Source: Plantago elongata (taxonomy: Eukaryota > Streptophyta > Magnoliopsida > Lamiales > Plantaginaceae). From it: 20,323 nt of DNA. A program made the translations under genes and the position numbers. The DNA lies in contig JAYMSP010003288.1 of assembly GCA_036897095.1 (NCBI GenBank), forward strand, positions 1 through 20,323. The letters run 5' to 3'. The notes below the pieces were generated by a model. It was not told the origin of the DNA and did no database searches. It worked only from the letters and a program-made list of their open reading frames with translations. This document shows, piece by piece, positions 1 through 11,002 of the stretch. Every line of letters starts with the position of its first letter. Position 1 is the first letter of the stretch.

Positions 1-1620
1 TGGGATAAAATGTTTCCTTTGATGAAAAATAATTCACCACATATTTTTGCGTAAATTTTTGTTAGTGGGATAGGGGTTTACCCCCTACCTGGGTAAATTT
101 TTCATGTTTTGCTAACATAATTCTCACATATTTTCACAATTGTAATAGTGGTCGGGTGGAGGGGGTAGGTATCACCCTAACCCTTGACAAAAACTTCAGC
201 CATTTTGAATTTTAGGCGAATTATGTGTCAAATTTTTGTACGGGACGAATTAAATGATTGGTCCAGATTGAGTCTTAGTGTGAATTTTTTGCGAGGTACC
301 CTACATGGGATAAAATGTTTCCTTTGATGAAAAATAATTCACCAAATATTTTTGCGTAAACTTTTGTGGATGGGATAGGGGTTTACCCCCTACCTGGGTA
401 ATTTTTTTAATGTTTTTCTAACATAATTCTCAGATATTTTCACAATTGTTTAAGTGGTCGGGTGGAGGGGTAGGTATCACCCTAACCCTTGACAAAAACT
501 TCGGCCATTTTGAATTTTAGGCGAATTATATGCCAAATTTTTGTACGGGACGAATTAAATGATCGGTCCAGATTGAGTCTTAGTGTGAATTTTTTGGGCA
601 TGATGAGTTTGGATGGACGTCGGGAGTATGCAATCCGTACCTGTACATTGGGGTGGGGGAGGTACCCTATATGAGAGAAAATATTTTCTTTAATGAATAA
701 CAATTCTACAAATGTTTTTGCATAAACTTTTGTTAGTGGGGATTGGGGTATCCCTATCGGCACAAATTTTTTATATTTCACTAATATAATTTGTCACGTA
801 TTTTCACATTATTTTTTATGGTCGGGCGGATGGTGTGTCAATTTGTGTACGGATCGAATTCAAATTAGTTTCTTTATGGGTCGTGTCCATATTTGATATT
901 GGTGTGCGTTGAACTTTGGGCATGGTGAGTTTTGGACGGACACGGGTGTATCCAATCCATACATATAAAGGGGCGGGGATGTACCCTACATGGGAAAAAT
1001 GTTTTCTTTCATGAAAATAATTCTACACATATATTTGAGTAAACTTTTGTTGGTGGGATTTGTGGTATCCTACTGGGGTAAATTTATATGTTTCGTTAAC
1101 ATAATTTCGCACATATTTTCACAAACTTTTTAAGGTCGGGTGAAGGGGTGATACCCTACCCCTTGATAAAAACTTGGGCCATTTTAAATTTTAGGTTAAT
1201 TGTGTATCAAATTTGTGTACTAATCGAATTTAGGTATTAGTGTAGATTGGATTTTAGTGGGTTGGATTTTGGGCATGACAAATTTTGAACGGGCTTCGAG
1301 GGTATGCGATCCGAACCTGTACATTATGGGGGAGGTACCCTACATGGAAGAAAATGTTTTCTTTCATGAAAGCAAATCTCCATATGTTTTTTTTTTTTTT
1401 TGCATAAATGTACGCTAACATAATTTCTTATATATTTTCACAATTTTTTTGTGGCTGGGTGGAGTAGGGGATAGGTATCAATCACCCTAAACCCCCTCAA
1501 TCCCCGAAAAAAACTATTAAGTTATAGGCGGATTGTGTGTCAAATTGAAAATGGGTCGAATTCAGATCGATTTCTAATCGAGATTAGGACGAGTGCGGAT
1601 GTATCCAATTTCAACCTGTG
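1..1620. repeat. Satellite-like tandem array, units of about 305-366 bp
   Basis: Five degenerate copies follow each other head to tail, and the first is already in progress at base 1. The block resembling TGGGATAAAATGTTTCCTTT starts at 1, 306, 672, 991 and 1345. A second anchor, GTCGGGTGGA or a variant, falls at 151, 457, 821, 1135 and 1453. Each unit also carries a GGTACCCTACATGGG-like junction and a GGGGTAGGTATCACCCTAACCC-like block, the latter partly lost in some copies. The first unit is short because it lacks about 60 bp (the GGGCATGATGAGTTTGGATGG part) seen in the next. Copies 1 and 2 are the most alike and later ones are more diverged; the last fades out near 1620. The small open frames inside shift from copy to copy and are not genes. 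It could be a true satellite or the internal repeats of a larger transposon. Confidence 0.85.
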
Positions 1621-2640
1621 CATGTATATAGATACTTTGTGGGGTTTTAACGGGTTTGGATTCTACTCAATCACAGACTTATATGATGCAACTATAAATT
1701 TTGTATATATAGAGAGGTGTTTGACAAATTATACGGTAATTTTAAATTTAATCACCTTATGAACCTCGAAGACTTAAATATATATTTTATAATAAATTGT
1801 TACTATTAAAATATCAGATTATGTTAGTTCTTTTTAAAATTTTATTTTATTGTAAATGATTGACCTCAATTTCTCGTTTTATATATTTATTTCATGTACT
1901 TTTTAAAAAATAAATATATTATATCGAAATATATTTATATATGTTTGTCTAATACTCTTTAAATATCGACGAGTCATAAACTAGTTGATTGTTGATTGAA
2001 ACAAATGAAAATGATATGAGGATAAACATGAACATATTCGATGGCTACTCCATATATCTTATGTGTTATGTACAAATTGAAGGGCTGAAATAATTCCCAT
2101 GTGAGATTTCGCTTGTGTACATGCATCATTAATTGTCATTATATACAGTATGCTACAAAAACATAACTCTCCGAGATAGCAACTGATCATCATAGAATAC
2201 CACTTGCATAGTTTGTGTTTGCTGCATCTTTCACATTTTTCATTCTTCTAATCATACAATGCAATTCCATTGTGGATAATTCAACAATTTATATTTATGA
2301 TTTAGAATTAAATTTGAATTAAAGTTAAAAAAATATTAGTCGAAAAATAAGAAGGGTACATTTATATTGGGATGACGGGAATAGTCTTGTTTGATATGGG
2401 TTCACTTTGTTTGATATGGGTTCACTGTCTTTTACAACTCACAAATATAATCCAAGTTGATGCCGCCACGAACCACAGTAATGCATTGGAGTTGTTGGTC
2501 GACAAAGTGAGTGATTAGCACATGTCTTTCGTACAACATTTTCAGTAAAGCCCAAAAATAGTTAACGTGACAAATTTACTAGCTAGTACGGAAATGGCTA
2601 AATTACAGTTAAGGAAAGTGTCCCACTAATTTATTTTATA
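1621..2640. other. AT-rich intergenic stretch, no gene seen
   Basis: Translation in both directions shows no recognisable domain and no long open frame. The stretch is very AT-rich around 1780-1960. The only structured item is the exact 20-bp duplication at 2387-2426, listed separately. It separates the satellite-like array from the LINE remnant. Confidence 0.6.
2387..2426. repeat. Exact 20-bp tandem duplication
   Basis: The 20-mer TTGTTTGATATGGGTTCACT is present twice with no gap, at 2387-2406 and 2407-2426, without a mismatch. Perfect identity in otherwise diverged DNA suggests a recent slippage or repair duplication. Confidence 0.9.
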
Positions 2641-3959
2641 ATTATACCAATCTAGTTCTCGAGATACATGGGTACCTACTGAGACAAAGGTTGCGGAGCT
2701 GATTAGGAGTGATCGGACTTGGAATTTGGAGCTTATATCTGATTGGTGCACGGATGAGGATGGGGCCCTGATCCGTAGTATTCCCCTTTCTGAGGAGCCC
2801 CTTCCCGATAAGCTCTTCTGGCCCTCGACTACTAATGAGGTGTACACGGTAAAGGATGGGTACTACAAGGCTAGACAGGTAATCAATCTTCAGCAGGAGG
2901 ATCGTGCAGGTGGGGGCTCTTTGACTAGGAGCACTAGAAGTACGGGGGATTGGAAGTTTCTTTGGAATTCGAAGTTACCGGGGAAGATCAAGATCTGTAT
3001 TTGACGTCTAGTCTGGGATGCGGTACCTACAATGATTCGGTTGCGTAGGTGCAAGGTTACTACTGTGGCGACCTGTCCGGTGTGTAAGTCGGGGGAGGAG
3101 TCGGTTTTGCACAGGATTAAGGAATTTACTTTCTCTAGACAGGTTTGGGCTTTGAGTGGATTTGCTTTCTCCCTTTGGGGCTCACCTATTGATATTGTCG
3201 AAGAGTGGTGAGGAAATTATATGCTAGCCTGGATCGGAAGGAGTGGGAGATGGCGATGACAGTGGTTTGGGGATTATGGCATCATCGAAACCAAGTGGTA
3301 CATGAGGAGGTGGCGGACTCACCTATGGAGTTGATACAGTTAGTCCGCCATTTCATTACTGAGAGAATGGAGATCTAGATGCAGCTTTGGCCTGAAAGGG
3401 CGTGGACTTGAGGGGCGATGAGGGGCACGCTTTGGGGCCTTGGCCCGGGAGGAGGGGGCACCTTCGGAGAATGGTTGGGCGACTACAGAGTTCCTGAGGG
3501 GGTATTGCGTATTAATGTTGATGCCACTTTCTCTGAGGATGGGGCCCGTGTGGGGATTGGTTACGGGGTTTGGATGCATGATGGACTGTTTGCTCGAAGA
3601 CAGGAGATCGTAGCTCCCCCTTTGTCGCCACAGAGTGCCGAGGCCTATGCTATTCGTGTTGCTGTCCAGTGGGCGATCTTCCAAGGCTGGGATAATGTTC
3701 GAGTTTACACAGATTGTCTCTTGCTAGTGTCTTTATTTAATAAGTCATACTTTGACTTTGCTTTTGTTGGTCCAGTTTTGTCAGACATTCGTAGACTAGC
3801 TTTATCTTTTTCTGCATTTAGGTTACTTTATGTTGCGAGAGGCAAGAACGAGTTAGCTCATAAACTGGCTCGTCATACTATTAGATAGGGATATGCTCCG
3901 TTTGTACTTCTTATTTCCCTACATGATATAATACTTGTTACTGGGTCTAAAAAAAAAAG
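2641..3959 (+). mobile_element. 5'-truncated LINE (non-LTR retrotransposon) remnant
   Basis: This is the 3' part of a plant LINE reverse-transcriptase polyprotein. From about 2660 the frame reads TWVPTETKVAELI, then IRSIPLSEEPLPDKLFW and EVYTVKDGYYKA, the usual region after the RT core. It continues through WKFLWNSKLPGKIKICI into the zinc-finger (zf-RVT) segment with CPVCKSGEESVLH near 3080-3115. An RNase H domain follows (separate entry). The element ends in a poly-A run at about 3949-3958. The endonuclease and catalytic RT are missing, which is typical of 5' truncation during target-primed reverse transcription. Breaks: TGA at 3002-3004, a one-base frameshift near 3209, TAG at 3376-3378 and TGA at 3409-3411. 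No convincing target-site duplication was found, so the left edge is approximate. Confidence 0.85.
3418..3888 (+). pseudogene. RNase H (RVT_3) domain of the LINE remnant
   Basis: This 156-codon open frame is the C-terminal RNase H-like domain of the LINE polyprotein, which degrades RNA in RNA-DNA hybrids in related elements. The expected acidic positions are visible: D in LRINVDATFS (about residue 35), E in SAEAYAIRVAVQWA and D in VRVYTDCLLLVS. It closes with NELAHKLARHTIR, matching the usual NxxAHxLAR ending of plant RVT_3 proteins. The frame runs on from the upstream part of the element but is separated from it by TAG 3376 and TGA 3409, so the ATG at 3418 is only the first methionine after the stops. 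I regard it as a decaying fragment. Domesticated stand-alone RVT_3 genes do exist in plants, but nothing here supports that. Confidence 0.8.
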
Positions 3960-4892
3960 AATTATGTACTTTCAAGGAGGATTTCGTTACCAATCATCAC
4001 AAATTTACATCAATTATGTAGTCAAGGCTCCAATTATGCAAAATTTTATGTTACCAATCACTGCCATAGCTACCTGTAATTAATACTTTATCCGTCCCAT
4101 ATCCATTGTTTAGTTTTAACTTTTTTATAGTTAACAAAATTAAACAATTATAGTAAATTATCCTCAAACGACAACGATAAAATCTTTACAAAAACTTGTG
4201 AAAGTCCAAGTTTTTGTATACTAGTTGTGCGGTTTTGTGTGTAAATTTTAAATTTTTATTTATTTGTAAATTGTGTATTGTTGTATACTAATTGTGCGGT
4301 TGAATCATTTTGTGTAGGAGTCCTAGGAGGACTCTCAAAAGAGTTTCTCGAAAAATTATAATTAAACTATATAATCACAAGTTCAAATTTTAAAGAGAGT
4401 ACTGCAATACTGTATATTTATTGTGCGAACTTTTATGTAAATTATAAATTTTTATCTATTTATAAATAGTATATTAATATATACTAATTATACGACTTAA
4501 CATTTTTGCGTGAAATTCTCACCAACTTTTCAAACTCACCGAACAATAATGAAAATCTAAGCTTTAAATTCACATTGTCATTCCATCTCTTTCCCACTTG
4601 TAAACATGTCTCCATTCCATTTGAATTAAATACTGTTATATGGATTAAAATAATCAGAGAAATTGTGAAAAAAATCATATACCTGGTTAAGAATCTATTC
4701 TGACAAATACATTATTATTATTCCTAGTCCACAAGTATTGATAGGAAAAAAAAAAACATATATAGAGTAAATAAAATAAAACCTGAAGTTAAAAGTCTCA
4801 TGAAGATGATGAAATAACAACCAAGTCTCAGTAAGTCTCACTTTTCTGTGTGTTAAGAACCATTTGAATTCTCTACATCTCTGCAAGCTCAT
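3960..4892. other. AT-rich intergenic region downstream of the NPH3 gene
   Basis: No coding potential is recognised; the short open frames near 4484-4703 overlap on opposite strands and look random. It holds a spaced direct repeat (4215-4495, listed separately) and a GAGTCC/GGACTC inverted repeat at 4318-4334. Near 4083-4110 the text ACTTTATCCGTCCCATATCC resembles one end of a Stowaway MITE, without a clear partner end. The part nearest 4892 should hold the 3'UTR and poly-A site of the NPH3 gene, which I cannot place. Confidence 0.55.
4215..4495. repeat. Spaced direct repeat, two ~85-bp copies at 196-bp period
   Basis: Copy one (4215-4299) and copy two (4411-4495) share the order TGTATA, TTGTGCG, TGTAAATT, AAATTTTTAT, ATACTAATT. 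Several substitutions separate them but there are no obvious large gaps. The 111 bp between them contains a small inverted repeat (GAGTCC/GGACTC). This could be the relic of a tandem duplication or the two ends of a small element. Confidence 0.65.
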
Positions 4893-6649
4893 CTACTTCA
4901 AATGCAGCTTCTTCTTCTTCTTGACATGACAATCGCGATCGTATAAATTCGTTCCGCAGCCCAACTTTCTCTTCACTTCTTTCCAAACGCTTCGTTTCTC
5001 CTTCTTCGCCTCCACTTTCTGAATCTCCCTCTTCATGTCATCACACTCGCGTTCCAACTCCAACACTTTGCTCCCCATCTTCTCTATCTCCCCCCTCACT
5101 CCTTCCTCGTCTGCTTCGACTGCTGAACTTAACCTCAACTGCCTGAAGAACAAAACTTGCACCACTATTCTTAAGGGAAGCCTCTGATTCAATGCAGCAT
5201 GTTCACGTGCTTCTGTTGATAAGTTATTGCAATCCAAGATACCGCATATTTCATCCTTTTCTGATTCTGTCAATTGCCGATGCTTGTCTAGATACACATC
5301 CAGAGCTCTATATAATCCATCAGAGTTTCTTGTAAGCCCTTTTGAAGCCGAAACTGACATATCAGCAATTGCCATAAAAGTTGTCATCTTCAAATCTATG
5401 TCAGCTGATATTTTAGCCAAGAATTCCTCAATAAGTCCAGCAACTGCATAAAGGCCTGAGCTATCCGAACTGCTGAAGTTCTGGTAAAAATGCTTCAAAA
5501 TCCTTCTAACACACTCGCTATCATATTGTTCCTCATTGGCATATCCCTGCGCAGGTATTAGCAAATCCGCCACACAAGCAATGTCTAATTGCACCCCAAT
5601 TCTGCCCTCTAACCTGTCTCTGCATTCAGTATTCGCATCCGAAGACAATGCACACTTCAACATTTTAAATAGAAATGTGATTGGAACTACCCCTTTCTGA
5701 TGAGGCAGCAGCTGTTCTAATACTTCAACCAATTGTCTCTTTGCATGGATAGATTGTGAGTCTTCTCCCCTATCAAATAACCACCTCGTTGTGTATTGAC
5801 ACACATTAGTTGCAATATGTTTTTGTGGGACTTGGCGATTAATCATCTTGTGCATTACAGGCGCATAAATCCTTAAAGAGAATGAAGTTAGATCCTCCGA
5901 TTTCCAATCAATGTCGTGAAAAAGCTTCCTTCGAGCATTAGGCCTATCATCATCCCGATCAGGTACCCCCAATAAATGCGGATTGTCCATGGCTTTCTCG
6001 ATCAGCGAGTCCACACAGCTGTCAACCAGGCCAGTCTCTAATGCTTGCTGCAGGATACTCTCTGAACACTTCAATGCTTTGATGGATTCATTCCAACTAG
6101 GAATAACATGCTTTTCGAAAAAAATTAATGCCTTTTGGAAGAGATTGTTATGACAATGGCTCTCTGTCATCCCAAGGAAAAGAGCCACAGTAGCAACACG
6201 AATGACATTTGTTGTTGACAGGGTGACGTCAAAGCCATGGCAGAATCTGGAAACAAGATTCAGTGTTTCTTGATCGGCTGGGATATCAGCCAGATGAACA
6301 GAGAGATCTTCATTCTGGTTCTTTTTAAGTAACTTTGCTAGTTTGTTCGACTTCCTAGCCAACAATTCCTTTGAGAAAATAAGAAAGTACTGTCATCATA
6401 GAGAACTCAACATAGGGACGCAATCCCTGAATTCAAATGAATCGAGTTAAAAGACGCTTATGTTTACCTTGTCACCTGTGAGATGTAAACCCCCAACATT
6501 AAGATGGATTCCTGGTATTAATTTAGACATTGTTTTCCTGGATAAACAAGTAAACCAAATGAAAAGAATTGCTACAAAACCGAGTTATGTGTCAAAAAAT
6601 GCAGGTGTTCGTACCAGTCAGGACAATCTGTGCTTTTTCTTGCCTCCAT
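4893..6649 (-). CDS. NPH3/BTB domain protein, At5g17580-like
   Basis: A plant NPH3/RPT2-family protein; members usually act as substrate adaptors of CUL3 ubiquitin ligases or as partners of phototropins. I reconstruct three coding exons: 6615-6649 (35 bp), 6468-6537 (70 bp) and 4893-6368 (1476 bp), with GT-AG introns of 77 and 99 bp, giving 526 aa. The frame is kept across both joins: CCTGACTG joins GAAAACA to read DWKTMSK, and GGTGACAAG joins GAATTG to read GDKELLARKSNKLAKL. Residues about 22-104 form a compact BTB (HLNVGGLHL, DIPADQETLNLVSRFCHG, LGMTESH). Residues about 189-447 form the NPH3 domain (DIDWKSEDLTSFSL, YDSECVRRILKHF, LPLRIVVQVLFFRQLRL). A charged coiled coil at about 451-496 and a lysine-rich end (KKKKK) follow. 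An in-frame ATG at 6530 would give a 512-aa alternative. No break is seen. The family call is firm; the particular subgroup is from memory. Confidence 0.88.
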
Positions 6650-7150
6650 TGCCTCGCAGGCTTTCCAATCAGCTCCTTAGCACCCTGCGAATCAAGAACA
6701 CTAAGAGAAATTCGTACAACTTAGACACTCCTAGAGCTTAAAACCGATGAAGATCCTAAACAAATATGAGATTATGATATATCACTAGTAAGGCCTTGGC
6801 AGCTTCCACATTAACATGTAGCTTTTGATGTAAGATTCTGCCAAGATTCATGTCAAAATGTTACCACAGCAGGGAATTTAATCTAAAAACACTTTCCTGT
6901 TTATTCACTCACAGTGACTCGATTTTGTTACCAAAATAATGATGAACATAAAGTAAAAAACTAGGAAATTCTTGTTTATATATTATATTGCCTAAACCGA
7001 AACGAAAGGGGGACGAATTCGTAGCAGAACCGGGCTAAACTTATAAGATTAAGAAGAAAATACCTTTGAGTGTGGCTGAAGTGTATGGAAGGGGAAACAC
7101 AAAAAATCTATCTGCAGAAGAAGAGAAAAAAATATGTTTTTGAAAATGCA
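6650..7150 (-). promoter_or_regulatory. 5'UTR, leader intron and upstream edge of the NPH3 gene
   Basis: The first coding exon appears to begin at 6684, just after an acceptor reading TTGATTCGCAG. A matching donor, CTCAAAG followed by GTATTTTC, lies at 7063-7064 on the minus strand. A 379-bp leader intron (6685-7063) is therefore likely, with the upstream noncoding exon running to roughly 7100-7150 in a pyrimidine-rich stretch. No firm TATA box was identified. Transcript reads would settle the ends. Confidence 0.5.
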
Positions 7151-7689
7151 AGTTAATTTTTTCGTCAAGGTAGTTGATAAAGCCTGGAGACTCTGTATCT
7201 GATTTGAACAAGTCCAATAGCCGTTATTGTGTTAGTTTGTTAAGACAGCTACATATTAAAAATGGATTTCGTTCTAATATTGTTTCTGAGAAGACTTGAA
7301 AGCCAATATTTTGCTGAAATCTAGGAAAGGCGTTCAGTTCTGTTTCTGTTTGCAAAAATTGTAGGAAGTTCTGTTAAAACAACAACAATAAAAGCAGCAT
7401 CTATTCATTCATGTTTCACAAATTGAAATGAAGAAAATTGTGCAAATGAAATCTGGAGCATAAGTGCATCACTATCGAAAGAGGAATCAAATTGTCAACA
7501 GCTTCCACGACAGGAAGTTCATATGTACATACAGGATAATTATCGTCCTACAAACAGTAATTTAAAAGACAGTAAGGGGATAGTAGTTATATTATCAACT
7601 AAGGATGTTTTCACGTTGGAGTTTGATTACAACGAAAGGTAGTTGGTGTGCTATCCAGAAACTCGTTTCGTAGCCAAAGTCGTAGGAAT
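7151..7689. other. Intergenic region between RPT5 3' end and NPH3 promoter
   Basis: No coding or RNA gene is recognised. Both flanking genes are read on the minus strand, so this segment should hold the 3'UTR and poly-A site of RPT5 (near 7690, running downwards) and the distal promoter of the NPH3 gene. Neither could be placed precisely. Confidence 0.5.
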
Positions 7690-10600
7690 CTAAGCGTAGT
7701 AGTTTAAGCTGGCTTTCTTTTTGGCTTGCACTTGAATAATACCTTCGTTGAAATCTTCATGGTTTACCTGAAAATTAACATTGGTAGCATCCATTATTGT
7801 TGGTATAACACTTAACTGAATGCCTGTCTCAATTCATCGTGCTAGCAGGAACTCTTGTGTATGCAAAAACATGATATATACATAATTCACCACATCCAAT
7901 ATAAGTTATATAACACCATGCAATAATTCAATCTGTCTGGTCACATGCAACACAAATATCCACCAACAATGCGGATTTGCAGTGCTAACACAAACAAAGC
8001 AAGGGGGAGAGAGGTACCTCAGTGGCATCACGACGAAGTGCCAACATGCCGGCTTCAACACAAACAGCTTTTAGCTGTGCACCATTGAAATCATCTGTTG
8101 AGCGAGCAAGCTCCTCAAAGTTGACATCTTGGTTAACATTCATCTTTCTGGAGTGGATCTGCACCAACATAAATCGATTTACCCTAATTAGATCCAATCA
8201 ATTATATCTTAAAAACTAGCAGAACATCATTACTATAAAAAGCAAAGATCAATAGATCCACATTAAGAAAAGGTACAAGACAGAGAATGAATAAAAAAAT
8301 TTATGGAAAGAAGGTATGCCTGCAAAATACGAGCCCTGGCATCCTCAGTGGGATGGGGAAGTTCAACTTTACGATCCAACCTTCCAGAACGCATAAGCGC
8401 AGGATCCAAGATGTCAGCTCTATTTGTTGCTGCTATCACCTGAACATGGAAAGGGCTAAGTCAGACCACAACCCCAATAACAATACAAAAATGCATTTCC
8501 TCCAGACAGAAACATAAATTGGAACATTGAAATGGAAGCTGAAGGCAAATTGCAAAAGTACAAGTAGAAGTAAAAGAACTAAATGATGCAACAAGAGGTA
8601 TTAATGGGACCTTTATCCTGTCATCACTACTAAAACCATCAAGCTGATTGAGCAATTCCAGCATAGTTCTCTGAACTTCCCTGTCCCCACTAACTTCACT
8701 GCATGAGAATAGAACATTGGAATGTTATTATATGCACATGGCAGGATCACAGCCAGAAGTAACAAGAACCTGCCATTTACTATAGCCATGACCTGGGAAA
8801 CCTCAAGATCCAGAGAAATTTGCGGGAAACATAAAACAGATGCAAATTGCAATTCGTAAGTAGGAGCATACCTATCGAAACGTTTTGTTCCAATAGCATC
8901 GATTTCATCTATAAATATGATGCAAGGTGACTTTTCTTTAGCCAGTAGAAATGCATCACGGACAAGTTTAGCTCCGTCTCCAATGAACATCTACATGAAC
9001 ATATTAGTTTAGTTTAGTGTGCTTATATGACTAAGATAACTTAGTAAATAACTGATGACCTGCAAGCAAGCTAAACTTCGCGCACATCATGGTAACAACA
9101 CGGACAATAAAACACCAATATATAAAACATGCTTCATGCAGCTAAATTACGAAAAGCATTCTAGTCATGCCCAAAGAATATTGAAGATATACACCTGAAC
9201 AAGCTGCGGCCCTGCTAGCTTGAGGAAAGTGGCATTTGTTTGTGCCGCACATGCCCTAGCCATTAAAGTTTTCCCTGTCCCAGGAGGGCCATACAGGAGA
9301 ACTCCTTTTGGTGGACGAATTCCTAAACTCTTAAATCTATCTTGGTGTGTCATAGGTAGGACAATTGCCTCCACCAACTCTTGAATCTGAGAAAACATGA
9401 TAACATAGTGATAATCAAAATAATAGTAAACCAAATCATTAAAGCTTAAGTGATTGACATGAATTTAACTCATTTAGAAGGTAAGAATTACCTGCTTCTC
9501 CAGACCTCCAATATCATTGTAGTCTTCAGTTGGTTTCTCATCAACCTCCATAGCTTTCACACGGGAGTCATACTCAGATGGCAAAGTATCCAAGATGAGA
9601 TAACTGTCTTTGTTAACTCCAACAAGATCCCCAGGTTTCAATTTATCTGGATCAACGAGACCTATTACAGGCAGGAAAATTGTCTGCAACATAAACCGTC
9701 CACATATCAGTTACGAAGGACCAACTTGAAAAGTACCAGTAATATCCATTCAAAGATGACCAATATCTAGATTTTACACACAAAACGAGATAGCATTTTG
9801 AGAATTACCAACAATAAATGATACTCTAATATGTCATATATGTACTTAATCATTCAGTGAAATCCGACAGCCCAGACTTGTTCATCTTACCTGACGTGTA
9901 GACGTCTTCAGAACAACACATTTGCCCTTTCTCTGTGAATCAAGATCAATATTTGCACCATCTTCTTCAGACTCTTCCTCTGGGTTCATCTCCAAAATCT
10001 AACAAAGATAATCCACATTAAGCAATTCATTTTCCAGGTTGTACATTAAGAAAACAAAACTTAATAATTAGGTAGCTTAAAAATAAAAAACTTAATGATA
10101 AGCATCCATTAAGAGCCATTCAGCATGGATCAATAAACACCCAAGAGGAAGTTAATGTTGCTTCTCATTGCTACAGATGAGTGGAGTTACAAAACTCAAT
10201 TTCTAATTCAGTGAGAGGAAAAGGCACACCTTGAAGGTCGAAATAGAAGTTTAAAAAGTGATTAGCACTACGAGAAGCTGTTACTCACACCAAAGCACAG
10301 AACATACTCTTCGTCAATTGCAAACTTAGGCATTAGCACATTGACAATCTACCACTCAACATTAAAGCACATTGCATACACTTTGTAGACATCACCAATT
10401 ATCTATTCTATTTTGGACGTGCCTCGGATCACACCGTTCATGCCCTTAAACCCCAGACAAAATATTTATTCAAAAAATAAAAAAGTACTTCCATTCGATT
10501 CAAACTCCACTCAAATCCTCAAGATCAAACACCCACCGATAGAACTCTGGAATAATGCACGGTATGCATCTAATAGATCCATACCCTAACGAGTGACTAA

Positions 10601-11002
10601 AACCCTAATTGATTACAATTAGCAAATCAGTACCTCAACAATATTCCCAACTAAGTAAGGCAGCTGCTTGTTGAGCTTGATTTTCTCTTGATTCTCCTTA
10701 ATCTTCTCCTTGACATTCTCCAGCTCCAAATTCGTCCTGTGCAACTCCTCCTTCCCAAACAACAGCAGTAAAAACAAAAATCAATATCATCAGACTTGCA
10801 TAATCCACTAATTGCAAGTAAAAGAGACAATCTTTATCTTTTCTAGAGCAACTACAAACAGATTGGACCAAAAAAAGCAAACCTTGTGAATTCGGATTTC
10901 GTTGTCGAGCAAGCGAGAGGCACGTTTGATGTCTTCGGTGGTCATAGAAGAGAGCTGGTCGTCCTCGAAATTGTCATCCGATGTAGCCATGGGAGTTGCC
11001 AT
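7690..11002 (-). CDS. RPT5: 26S proteasome regulatory ATPase subunit RPT5 (6A)
   Basis: One of six AAA+ ATPases of the 19S regulatory particle, which unfold ubiquitinated substrates and open the 20S gate in cytosol and nucleus. Ten coding exons join in frame: 10883-11002, 10634-10750, 9891-9998, 9492-9683, 9195-9386, 8872-8990, 8611-8698, 8320-8439, 8018-8158 and 7690-7767. They give 424 aa, which I recall as the usual plant RPT5 length. Order: acidic N-terminus ([16 protein letters not shown]), coiled coil about 25-70, OB-fold about 75-160, then the AAA module. Walker A GPPGTGKT is at 212-219, Walker B IIFIDEID has D271/E272, the sensor-1 Asn is at 318 and arginine fingers lie in RSGRLDR (329 and 332). 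The C-terminus LNYYA is the HbYX-type tail that docks into the 20S ring. All introns are GT-AG except intron 8 (GC-AG). No lesion is seen, so the gene looks functional. Confidence 0.97.
8159..8319 (-). other. GC-AG intron 8 of RPT5
   Basis: After exon 8 ends in ARILQ (last base 8320) the minus strand reads CAG then GCATACCTTC, so the donor is GC at 8319-8318. The acceptor is TTGGTGCAG before ATCCACTCC, giving ILQ followed by IHSRKMNV, as expected in RPT5. The only nearby GT (in CGTATTTTG) would delete conserved residues and break the frame. GC-AG introns are a known minority class, normally spliced by the U2 spliceosome. Confidence 0.85.

Noticed and set aside
482-781. 99-aa minus-strand frame in the satellite-like array
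   Set aside because: Neighbouring repeat units carry stops in the same register, so it is a chance frame in tandem DNA.
3340-3684. 114-aa minus-strand frame opposite the LINE RNase H part
   Set aside because: It is the shadow of the GC-rich LINE coding strand, which has clear homology in the other direction.
2620-3975. AATTAT(A/G) flanks as a target-site duplication of the LINE
   Set aside because: Only about seven AT-rich bases match, which is likely by chance; the true 5' edge is not defined.
7985-8517. Several short plus-strand frames opposite RPT5 exons
   Set aside because: They overlap conserved RPT5 exons on the minus strand and show no domain of their own.
9450-9770. 106-aa plus-strand frame over RPT5 exon 4
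   Set aside because: It covers the conserved OB-fold exon in antisense and has no homology of its own.
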